From contig JBDSHZ010000017.1 in assembly GCA_039918235.1 (NCBI GenBank), forward strand, positions 1-53,448: a stretch of DNA of 53,448 nucleotides, written 5' to 3'. The stretch comes from Pseudopedobacter sp039918235. Its GTDB lineage: Bacteria > Bacteroidota > Bacteroidia > Sphingobacteriales > Sphingobacteriaceae. Made by a program: the position numbers and the translations under genes. Under the pieces are notes generated by a model. It saw only the letters and a program-made list of their open reading frames with translations. It was not told the DNA's origin and searched no databases. Of this stretch, positions 1 to 6,889 are shown piece by piece (positions within the stretch are counted from its first letter, which is position 1; each line of letters starts with the position of its first letter).

Positions 1-103
1 TTACTACTTTTAATGATTTTACTGGAGCTACTTCTGCTTCTTTTTTGCATGAAGTTGCTGCTACTGTTACTGCTACAAATAATACGATCAATAATTTTTT
101 CAT
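1..103 (-). CDS. Small lipoprotein, 3' end cut by the window edge
   Basis: Read leftward from ATG at 103, the frame stays open for 34 codons to the edge. The start MKKLLIVLFVAVTVAATSC has two lysines, a hydrophobic core and a Thr-Ser-Cys lipobox at residue 19, so the product should be exported and lipidated by signal peptidase II. The visible mature part is short and charged (KKEAEVAPVKSLKVV). The sister copy at 139-272 predicts about ten more residues and a total of 44. I do not recognise a family. It lies 35 nt downstream of the sister copy, so the two are probably co-transcribed. Confidence 0.6.
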   Translation of the reverse strand, partial: MKKLLIVLFVAVTVAATSCKKEAEVAPVKSLKVV

Positions 104-138
104 GTTGCTGTCTTTATTAGTTTTTATATGATGATTAA

Positions 139-272
139 TTAGTCCCAAGTGCCTACGTCGCCTTTGTCGCTTACTACTTTTAATGATTTTACTGGAGCTA
201 CTTCTGCTTCTTTTTTGCATGAGGTTGTGGCAACTGTTGCTACAGCGAATATACGATCAATAATTTTTTCAT
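139..272 (-). pseudogene. Frameshifted second copy of the small lipoprotein gene
   Basis: This copy matches 1-103 closely, from ATG at 272 to a TAA at 141-139, but is 134 nt long instead of a multiple of three. One base is missing just after the codons for MKKLLIV, so the ATG frame reads MKKLLIVYSL and stops. Restoring one base gives an intact 44-residue lipoprotein with a Thr-Thr-Ser-Cys lipobox and the tail SDKGDVGTWD. In the downstream frame a stop overlaps the ATG region, so no ordinary start can rescue it. A near-consensus -7 element (CATATTTG, minus strand, 326-319) lies upstream. A sequencing error cannot be excluded. Confidence 0.6.
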
Positions 273-491
273 GTTTTTTTTATAAATTTTTTTGTAACTT
301 TTTATTTTGTTTATAGTACAAATATGGACTGTATTTAACGTTAAAGGAAAAAATTGTTCTAAAAAAAACAATATATTCTTTCAATTAAATATTTTTTTAC
401 ATGAAAATAAAATAAAATTCTATTTTTCCTAATGAATTAATATTTTAAGATTTATGAATACCTTTACAAGGGCAACAATAAAACACCATCA

Positions 492-1943
492 ATGAGGTAT
501 TATTTAATTCTATTTTTCTGTTTTAATTCCATACTTCTTTATGCTTTTCAGAAAGACGATTCACTATTTGGATTAAAAAATGATACTTCTACTGTAAATG
601 AACTCAATCTCTCTGGCTATAAGGCCAGGTTAACTGACCCAGAACAAACTATTTTAAGTGGCTTAAAAGCTAAGAAAATAGCAGTAGCTATATCGTTTAA
701 AAATGGAGAAGCAGAGGCAAATAGGGTAATGGGAATTGGGTATTACTATATTAACCAAAGAGATACTGCCCTTAACTATTATTTAATAGGATTAGATTTA
801 TTCAATAAAATTGGAGATGATTTGGGCGAAGCTAAAGTTTCTAATAATATTGGAAATTTATGGTTAGATATTAATTATGATAAATCATTAGATTATTTTC
901 AAAAGTCTCTTAAGATTGCAATTAAATATAAAAAGAAAGACTTAATTGCGGGGTCTTATCTAAATATAGGCAATACTTATTATCGTAAAAAGAATTATAA
1001 CGTAGCCTTAAAAAACTATGAAAAAAGCAGTGAGCTGTTTAATGAGATAAATAGCCCCATAGGTATTACTCAAAGTTTACAAAATAGAGGCGTTATTTAT
1101 TTTTATATTAATCAGTTTGAAAAAGCAAAGGATTTATTAACTAAAGCCTATAACAAAGCTAAAGAATTTGAATTGAACGGTAGTATAGGTTCCATAAATT
1201 TAACACTCACCTCAATTTATATTGCTGAAAATAATTTCAAAAAAGCGGAAGAATTTCTAAGTGAAGGCTTAGCTTTTGCTAAATTGGTGAGTGATGATAA
1301 AAGAATCTATGATTATAACTATACTTATTATGAATTAGAGGCTAAAAGGAAAAATTTTGAAAAAGCACTTTTTTATTTAAAAGAAGTGCATGATAAGGAT
1401 AGCATTAATTATAAAAAGAACATCTCTTCAAATATTAACCTCATTCAAGAAACTTTAAAACAACAACAGGAAAAAGAACAGAAGGATTTAACTATTGAAA
1501 AGCAGAAATATTATATGTTTTTCTTAATAGCTAGTGCCATAGTTGCTCTGCTTTGTTTATTTGTGATTTTTCTTTTAATGAGAAGCAATAAAAAATCAAA
1601 AGAAAGTAATACTGAGCTTACTTCCTTGAATCTTGAAGTAAAAAGGCAAAAAGACAATGTAGACCGGATAAACCATCAGTTGGAAGAAATCATAACTGAA
1701 CGAACTAAAGATTTGATCTATAAAAACCAGAAACTATCAGAATATTCTTCCCACCTTTCTCATCAGATTAGAGGTCCGGTTGCTACTTTAAAAGGATTGG
1801 TAATGTTGGTGAACGATGAATTGGTGGAAAGTAAAGATATCATCCCTCAGATCAAAAAATGTGTAGAAGATATTGATGATCAAATTATGGACATCAATCA
1901 TGCTTTGCATGATCATACCCGATCTCATCTTAACAAAAAATAA
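492..1943 (+). CDS. TPR sensor protein ending in a DHp-like helix pair, no kinase ATPase domain
   Basis: This is 483 residues, starting at ATG with a signal-like hydrophobic N-terminus (1-19). Residues about 70-305 form tetratricopeptide helices. A single membrane span covers 341-363 and a charged coiled coil covers about 366-415. Residues 416-483 resemble the dimerisation and histidine-phosphotransfer (DHp) helices of histidine kinases, with an H-box-like SHQIRGPVATLKGL and candidate phospho-His at H424. In the family a HATPase_c domain normally follows. Here the protein stops and an intrinsic terminator begins 18 nt later, so this looks like a natural end and not a frameshift. The TPRs would face the periplasm and the DHp the cytoplasm. 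Its role could be phosphotransfer, dimerisation with another kinase, or a non-catalytic adaptor. No response regulator lies nearby. Confidence 0.75.
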   Translation: MRYYLILFFCFNSILLYAFQKDDSLFGLKNDTSTVNELNLSGYKARLTDPEQTILSGLKAKKIAVAISFKNGEAEANRVMGIGYYYINQRDTALNYYLIGLDLFNKIGDDLGEAKVSNNIGNLWLDINYDKSLDYFQKSLKIAIKYKKKDLIAGSYLNIGNTYYRKKNYNVALKNYEKSSELFNEINSPIGITQSLQNRGVIYFYINQFEKAKDLLTKAYNKAKEFELNGSIGSINLTLTSIYIAENNFKKAEEFLSEGLAFAKLVSDDKRIYDYNYTYYELEAKRKNFEKALFYLKEVHDKDSINYKKNISSNINLIQETLKQQQEKEQKDLTIEKQKYYMFFLIASAIVALLCLFVIFLLMRSNKKSKESNTELTSLNLEVKRQKDNVDRINHQLEEIITERTKDLIYKNQKLSEYSSHLSHQIRGPVATLKGLVMLVNDELVESKDIIPQIKKCVEDIDDQIMDINHALHDHTRSHLNKK

Positions 1944-1960
1944 AAAAGTGGAAATCTTTA

Positions 1961-1997
1961 AATGAGGCGGAACTAAAATCTCCGCCTCATTTTTTTT
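1961..1997 (+). terminator. Intrinsic terminator of the TPR sensor gene
   Basis: A perfect 11-bp stem (1961-1971 pairing with 1981-1991, core GAGGCGGA/TCCGCCTC) with a 9-nt loop runs into a T-tract. It separates the sensor gene from the helicase gene. Confidence 0.9.
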
Positions 1998-2025
1998 ACT
2001 TTTACCCTTCATAAAATTTTAGGAT

Positions 2026-4323
2026 TTGGATTATTTAAAAGGATTAAACCCATCACAACGGCAAGCGGTAGAACAAACTGAAGGTGCAGTGATGATAGTG
2101 GCAGGAGCAGGATCTGGAAAAACCAGGGTAATTACCTATAGAGTAGCACATTTAATCAATAAAGGGGTTGATCCCTTTAACATTCTGGTTTTAACCTTTA
2201 CCAATAAGGCGGCAAAGGAAATGAGGAACCGAATCACGAGTGTTGTTGGGCCAGAAGCTAAGAACATTTGGATGGGAACTTTCCACTCCGTATTTGCAAA
2301 AATATTAAGAGTGGAGGCTCACAAGATCGGCTACCCGAATAACTTTACCATTTACGATACTGATGACAGTAAAAGCCTTATTAAAACCATATTGAAAGAG
2401 ATGAGTTTAGACGATAAACTCTATCATCATAATTATGTATATGGCCGTATTTCAATGGCAAAGAACAACCTGATTTCTGTTCAGGAATATCAGCAGAATG
2501 AGCAGATCCAAGCAGATGACTTCACTTCTGGCAGAGGTTTTTTAGGAAAGATTTATGAAACCTATGTTAACCGTTGCTTTAAAGCCGGTGCAATGGATTT
2601 TGATGACCTTCTTTTTAAGACCAATGTGCTTTTAAAAGAACATGCCGATGTACTTTATAAATACCAGAACAAGTTCAAATACCTGATGGTAGATGAGTAT
2701 CAGGATACTAACTTTTCACAGTACTTAATTGTTAAAAAACTGGCTGCCATAAGAGAGAATTTATGTGTGGTGGGCGATGATGCGCAAAGTATTTATGCTT
2801 TCCGTGGTGCCGATATTCAGAATATCCTGAATTTCCAGAAAGATTATCCTGATGTAAAGGTTTATAAACTGGAGCAGAATTACCGTTCTACACAGAATAT
2901 TGTAAATGTAGCCAACAGTATTATTGCAAACAATAAAAATCAGTTAGATAAAAATGTTTTTTCTGAAAATGAAACCGGAGATAAAATTAAGGTTGTCCGT
3001 TCCTTTTCTGATAACGAAGAAGGAAAAATAGTTGCAGAATCAATTGCAGAAGAAAGAGCAAATAAAACCCTCAATTGGGTTGATTTTGCGATTTTATACC
3101 GTACCAATGCGCAATCCAGGTCTATGGAAGAAGCATTGAGAAAATTGAATGTTCCTTATAAAATATATGGCGGTTTATCTTTCTACCAAAGAAAAGAAAT
3201 CAAAGATTTAATTGCCTATTTCCGTTTAACTTTTAACCCAAGTGATGAGGCTGCTTTTAAAAGGGTAATTAATTATCCTGCTAGGGGAATTGGTAAAACT
3301 ACTTTAGACAAAATTATTTTAGTTGCGGATCAACAAGATAAAACGCTTTTTGAAATCATTGTTGATGCTCCTCAGTATTTAGATAATAGAGCTGCAATGG
3401 CGGTTCAAAATTTTGCAACTGCTATACAAAGTTTTGCGGTAGTTGCCAAAAATAACCTGGCATATGACACTGCTTTACATATTGCACAACAGTCGGGTCT
3501 TTTAAAAGATTTATATGACGATAAATCTGTGGAAGGCTTAAGCCGATATGAAAACATTCAGGAATTGCTGAACGGGATTAAAGAGTTTTCGGAAAGAGAA
3601 GATATTGAAGAAAGAGGGCTGGATATCTTTATGCAGGATGTGGCTTTGCTCACCAATGATGATAATGATAAAGATCAGAATAAAGACACTGTTTCTTTAA
3701 TGACCATTCACTCTTCTAAAGGTCTGGAGTTTCCACAGGTTTATATTGTTGGGTTAGAAGAGAATCTTTTCCCTTCGCAAATGGCGCTAAATTCCAGAGC
3801 GGATTTAGAAGAAGAGCGACGTTTATTTTATGTGGCAGTTACCCGGGCAGAAAAAAGACTGCACCTCTCCTACGCCACTTCCCGTTTCCGATTTGGAACT
3901 TTAATCAACTGTGAGCCATCAAGGTTTTTAGATGAGATTGAACCAAAATATTTAGAGTTGGATTTTGCTAAAAAACAGCAGAACAATAATCCCTTTTTTG
4001 GAGACGAACGCAGTCAATGGCAAAGTAAAACCAGCGGTGGAAAAACAGAACAAGGTGATTTTTTCTCTAAACCTAAACCAGCTAAATCTATTACCACAAC
4101 TTCTTTATTAGCCAAAGCCCATGTGCCAACGCCTGGCTTTGCGCCTAGTGATACGTCTAAACTGCAAGTAGGGCAAGAAGTTGAACATGAACGTTTTGGT
4201 TTTGGAAAAGTATTGACATTAGAAGGCAATAGGCCAGATATAAAGGCTACTATATTTTTCAAAGAAATTGGACAAAAGCAATTATTATTGAAGTTTGCCA
4301 AGTTGAGGATTGTGGAATTTTAG
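2026..4323 (+). CDS. pcrA: ATP-dependent DNA helicase, PcrA/UvrD type (superfamily 1A)
   Basis: This 765-residue 3'-5' helicase should act in nucleotide excision repair, mismatch repair and removal of blocked complexes. Visible motifs are the Q-motif region LNPSQRQAV at 7-15, Walker A AGAGSGKT at 26-33, motif II VDEYQD at 222-227, the GDDAQSIYAFRGA and EQNYRST motifs, and the late motifs SLMTIHSSKGLEF and RRLFYVAVTRAEKRL. The last 50 or so residues (VEHERFGFGKVLTLEG) match the Tudor-like C-terminus of PcrA/UvrD, which contacts RNA polymerase in studied homologues. The start is TTG at 2026. It is chosen because MDYLKGLNPSQ fits the family N-terminus and the next Met lies inside Walker A. Bacteroidota copies are often annotated UvrD; the assignment to PcrA/UvrD is firm, the exact name is convention. 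Confidence 0.95.
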   Translation: MDYLKGLNPSQRQAVEQTEGAVMIVAGAGSGKTRVITYRVAHLINKGVDPFNILVLTFTNKAAKEMRNRITSVVGPEAKNIWMGTFHSVFAKILRVEAHKIGYPNNFTIYDTDDSKSLIKTILKEMSLDDKLYHHNYVYGRISMAKNNLISVQEYQQNEQIQADDFTSGRGFLGKIYETYVNRCFKAGAMDFDDLLFKTNVLLKEHADVLYKYQNKFKYLMVDEYQDTNFSQYLIVKKLAAIRENLCVVGDDAQSIYAFRGADIQNILNFQKDYPDVKVYKLEQNYRSTQNIVNVANSIIANNKNQLDKNVFSENETGDKIKVVRSFSDNEEGKIVAESIAEERANKTLNWVDFAILYRTNAQSRSMEEALRKLNVPYKIYGGLSFYQRKEIKDLIAYFRLTFNPSDEAAFKRVINYPARGIGKTTLDKIILVADQQDKTLFEIIVDAPQYLDNRAAMAVQNFATAIQSFAVVAKNNLAYDTALHIAQQSGLLKDLYDDKSVEGLSRYENIQELLNGIKEFSEREDIEERGLDIFMQDVALLTNDDNDKDQNKDTVSLMTIHSSKGLEFPQVYIVGLEENLFPSQMALNSRADLEEERRLFYVAVTRAEKRLHLSYATSRFRFGTLINCEPSRFLDEIEPKYLELDFAKKQQNNNPFFGDERSQWQSKTSGGKTEQGDFFSKPKPAKSITTTSLLAKAHVPTPGFAPSDTSKLQVGQEVEHERFGFGKVLTLEGNRPDIKATIFFKEIGQKQLLLKFAKLRIVEF

Positions 4324-4338
4324 ACCGCTTAAAAAGAC

Positions 4339-4407
4339 CGCTTCGCTGAAAGAATCAAGAACGCTTCGCTGATAGAATCAAGAATGATTTATTGATAGAA
4401 TAAAGAA
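4339..4407. repeat. 23-bp tandem repeat, three copies
   Basis: Copy 1 (4339-4361) and copy 2 (4362-4384) share the 23-bp unit beginning CGCTTCGCTGA and ending AGAATCAAGAA, with one mismatch (A/T at position 12). Copy 3 (4385-4407) is diverged at its 5' end (TGATTTATTGA) but keeps the TAGAATAAAGAA end. A further partial CCGCTT precedes the array. The array abuts the helicase stop codon. Confidence 0.75.
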
Positions 4408-4630
4408 CACTTTGATTAAATACCATATTTTATATCTCATTTCAATCAAAATTTGCATTAACAACAGAATATTTTACCTTTATAAAAAGCATAGCGTTCA
4501 TTTAACAAACCTTATGGCAGTTTAAGGCTAAAGGCATATAAATGAAGATCAGGAGAACCTTTATAATAAATCAGGTTTTGAATTGCTAAAAATAATATTC
4601 AGTTTCACCTTAAAAACTGCTGGCTTTGTT

Positions 4631-4638
4631 TAAATTTG
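4631..4638 (+). promoter_or_regulatory. Candidate -7 promoter element for the DUF4290 gene
   Basis: TAAATTTG is a perfect match to the Bacteroidetes -7 consensus TAnnTTTG. I see no TTG at the -33 spacing. A start site near 4642 would leave the upstream TTG (4636) outside the mRNA and favour ATG 4699 as the start codon. Confidence 0.45.
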
Positions 4639-4698
4639 TCGGCAAAACCCCCTGAGATTGGTACAAAGCTTACCGAAAAAGCTTTAAAATTTCCAGAA

Positions 4699-5433
4699 AT
4701 GATTAATAAAATAGAAGAAACTTTTGATTACAATACTTCCCGTGAGAAGCTGATTTTGGCAGAGTATGGCCGAAATGTGCAGAATATGGTAGAATATATT
4801 GTAGCATTACCCACTAAAGAAGAGCGTAACCGTTATGCCCAAGTGGTAATAGATATGATGGGATTCTTAAATCCTCATTTAAGAGACGTAGCAGATTTTA
4901 AGCATAAATTATGGGATCACTTACAGATTATCTCCCAGTTTAAAATTGATGTAGATTCTCCTTACCCTTCCCCTACTCAAGAAGAAATCAACTTCAGACC
5001 TGAAGTTTTGGATTATCCTCAAAAGAGAATCCGCTTTAAGCATTATGGCCGTACGGTTGAATTGATGATTAAGAGAGCGAAAGAAATTGAAGAGGCTGAT
5101 AAGAAGCAGCACATGGTGAATTCCATTGCCAATTTCATGAAAATGGCTTACACCCTTTGGAATAAAGACCACGTTGCTGACGAACAGATTATTAGTGATT
5201 TAAGGGACTTATCTAATGGTGAGCTAGATCTTTCAGCAGTAGTGTTAAATAAGGTAGAAGTAAAACCACCAAATACGAGCAGCAGCAGTAGCAGTCGGTC
5301 TCCAAAAACCAATACCCGTGGTGGTGGAAGTGGAGGAAGACAGAGTAATAATAATAACAACAATAAAGGCCGTCAAAAAAATTACTCCAACAATAATAAT
5401 AGTGGAGGCGGTGGCGGAAGAAGACCTAATTAA
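4699..5433 (+). CDS. DUF4290 family protein with Ser/Asn/Gly-rich tail
   Basis: From ATG 4699 the product is 244 residues. The N-terminus (FDYNTSREKLILAEYGRNVQ) and the following helical domain, roughly residues 8-190, match the Bacteroidota-specific DUF4290 family, whose function is unknown to me. The last 55 or so residues are low complexity: Ser runs, then GGGSGG, Asn runs and RRPN. This resembles flexible nucleic-acid-binding tails, but that is only inference. A longer reading from TTG 4636 adds 21 residues (265 in all); I prefer 4699 because family members begin close to the FDYNT motif and a -7 element covers the TTG. It lies just upstream of murA, an arrangement I recall as common in this phylum, with a terminator between them. 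Confidence 0.85.
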   Translation: MINKIEETFDYNTSREKLILAEYGRNVQNMVEYIVALPTKEERNRYAQVVIDMMGFLNPHLRDVADFKHKLWDHLQIISQFKIDVDSPYPSPTQEEINFRPEVLDYPQKRIRFKHYGRTVELMIKRAKEIEEADKKQHMVNSIANFMKMAYTLWNKDHVADEQIISDLRDLSNGELDLSAVVLNKVEVKPPNTSSSSSSRSPKTNTRGGGSGGRQSNNNNNNKGRQKNYSNNNNSGGGGGRRPN

Positions 5434-5451
5434 ATAGGAATTCAACCATCA

Positions 5452-5483
5452 AAAATGTTCAATCTATACAGGTTGAACATTTT
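5452..5483 (+). terminator. Terminator hairpin between the DUF4290 gene and murA
   Basis: A perfect 11-bp inverted repeat (5452-5462 AAAATGTTCAA pairing with 5473-5483) has a 10-nt loop. The stem ends in TTTT but has no longer T-tract, so termination may be partial. The frame that extends murA upstream to 5455 runs through this hairpin, which argues against that extension. Confidence 0.6.
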
Positions 5484-5529
5484 ACATTTAGAGAAAATTA
5501 TAAACCAAAAAAACTCATATATAAACATC

Positions 5530-6834
5530 ATGAACGCATTTGAGATTCGTGGAGGCAAGCCTTTGAAAGGCGAAATTATTCCTCAAGGAGCAAAAAATGA
5601 AGCTTTACAGGTTCTCTCGGCAGTATTGCTGACAAAAGAAAAAATCACCATTAGCAATATCCCTGATATTAAAGATGTAAATAAACTGATTGAGCTATTG
5701 GGCGATTTAGGAGTGGAAGTGAAGCGTCTTTCTAAAGACACCTACGAATTTACTGCTGCAAACATCAATCTGGATTTTTTCCATTCGCAAACTTTTAAAG
5801 CAAAGGGCGGTAGTTTAAGAGGTTCTATCATGATTGTTGGACCACTCTTGGCTCGTTATGGAAAAGCGGCTATTCCTAAGCCTGGAGGAGATAAAATTGG
5901 AAGAAGAAGATTAGATACCCATTTTTTAGGTTTAGAAAAATTAGGTGCAAAATTTATTTACAATGCTGATACAGGCTTTTTCAATATCGATGCTACTAAA
6001 CTAAAAGGAACATTTATTCTATTGGATGAAGCCTCAGTAACCGGAACAGCAAATATTGTAATGGCGGCTGTTTTAGCAAGTGGCACTACTACTATTTATA
6101 ATGCTGCCTGTGAGCCTTATTTACAGCAGCTTTGTAAAATGCTGAACAGAATGGGAGCGAAAATATCTGGCATCGGTTCTAATTTATTAACAATTGATGG
6201 TGTGGATGAATTGGGCGGAACGGAACATCGTTTGTTGCCTGATATGATTGAAATTGGTTCATTTATTGGCCTTGCGGCGATGACTGAATCTGAAATCACT
6301 ATAAAAGATGTATGCTATCAGGAGCTTGGGATGATCCCAGATGTTTTCAGGAGACTAGGTGTACAGTTTGAATTGCGTGGTGATGACATTTATGTTCCTG
6401 CTCAGAAAAGTTATGAAATTGATACATTTATTGATGGATCCATCTTAACCGTTGCAGATGCGCCTTGGCCAGGTTTTACGCCAGATTTATTATCCATAGT
6501 TTTAGTGGTAGCAACACAGGCTAAAGGTTCGGTACTCATTCACCAGAAAATGTTTGAAAGCCGTTTATTCTTTGTGGATAAACTGATTGACATGGGTGCT
6601 CAGATTATACTTTGTGATCCACACAGAGCAACAGTGATTGGTTTAGATAAAAGGTATAAGTTAAAAGGAATTGAAATGACTTCTCCTGACATTAGAGCAG
6701 GAGTTTCGTTATTGATTGCCGCTTTATCTGCTTCTGGCAGAAGTACCATTTACAATATTGAACAGATTGAGCGTGGCTACCAAGATATTGATACCCGTTT
6801 AATAGCTTTAGGTGCTGATATTAGAAGGCTTTAA
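5530..6834 (+). CDS. murA: UDP-N-acetylglucosamine 1-carboxyvinyltransferase (MurA), Asp variant
   Basis: This 434-residue cytoplasmic enzyme carries out the first committed step of peptidoglycan synthesis, moving enolpyruvate from PEP to UDP-GlcNAc. Residues K22-N23 (GAKNEAL) match the conserved Lys-Asn that bind substrate. The mobile loop reads PKPGGDKIGRRRLDTH, where Escherichia coli has PGGCTIGARPVDLH: the catalytic Cys115 is replaced by Asp121. Cys-to-Asp MurA enzymes are active but insensitive to fosfomycin in Mycobacterium and Chlamydia, so intrinsic resistance of this target is expected. ATG 5530 is used because MNAFEIRGG fits the family start; the frame upstream to 5455 crosses a terminator hairpin. 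A second terminator follows the gene. Confidence 0.96.
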   Translation: MNAFEIRGGKPLKGEIIPQGAKNEALQVLSAVLLTKEKITISNIPDIKDVNKLIELLGDLGVEVKRLSKDTYEFTAANINLDFFHSQTFKAKGGSLRGSIMIVGPLLARYGKAAIPKPGGDKIGRRRLDTHFLGLEKLGAKFIYNADTGFFNIDATKLKGTFILLDEASVTGTANIVMAAVLASGTTTIYNAACEPYLQQLCKMLNRMGAKISGIGSNLLTIDGVDELGGTEHRLLPDMIEIGSFIGLAAMTESEITIKDVCYQELGMIPDVFRRLGVQFELRGDDIYVPAQKSYEIDTFIDGSILTVADAPWPGFTPDLLSIVLVVATQAKGSVLIHQKMFESRLFFVDKLIDMGAQIILCDPHRATVIGLDKRYKLKGIEMTSPDIRAGVSLLIAALSASGRSTIYNIEQIERGYQDIDTRLIALGADIRRL

Positions 6835-6851
6835 GCATTTTAAAACAATTT

Positions 6852-6889
6852 AAAACCCGGTCTCTTTACAGAACCGGGTTTTCTTTTTC
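6852..6889. terminator. Bidirectional terminator between murA and the convergent FAD protein gene
   Basis: A perfect 10-bp stem (6852-6861 pairing with 6873-6882, core ACCCGGT/ACCGGGT) with an 11-nt loop has T-rich sequence on its plus-strand exit and an A-tract on the other side. The stop codon of the minus-strand gene (6868-6866) sits inside the loop, so one hairpin serves both genes. Confidence 0.9.

Larger units (their letters stand above)
1..272. repeat. Tandem gene duplication with a period of about 170 bp
   Basis: The block starting TTACTACTTTTAATG at position 1 recurs at 171 and matches through the start codon of each copy (1-103 against 171-272). The first roughly 50 bases match almost perfectly. 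The differences gather in the signal-peptide codons, including the single-base deletion in the 171-272 copy. More copies may lie left of the window. Confidence 0.75.
4324..4698. other. Gene-free stretch between the helicase and DUF4290 genes
   Basis: This AT-rich stretch holds a 23-bp tandem repeat (4339-4407) right after the helicase stop and a perfect -7 promoter element at 4631-4638. No clear terminator hairpin follows the helicase gene. The frame of the next gene can be extended back to TTG 4636, but that codon overlaps the -7 element, so I treat 4636-4698 as leader. Confidence 0.5.

Noticed and set aside
1944..2025. Possible lost HATPase domain after the TPR sensor
   Set aside because: There are only 82 bp, filled mostly by a perfect terminator; no kinase motif in any frame.
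4339..4407. CRISPR array
   Set aside because: The repeats are directly adjacent with no spacers and there are no cas genes.
5148..5445. Two minus-strand frames opposite the DUF4290 tail
   Set aside because: They are Leu-, Ile- or Thr-rich products of the Ser/Asn/Gly repeat codons read backwards, with no start context or family.
5455..5529. N-terminal extension of murA to an upstream ATG
   Set aside because: The extension runs through a terminator hairpin (5452-5483), and MNAFEIRGG at 5530 is the expected MurA start.
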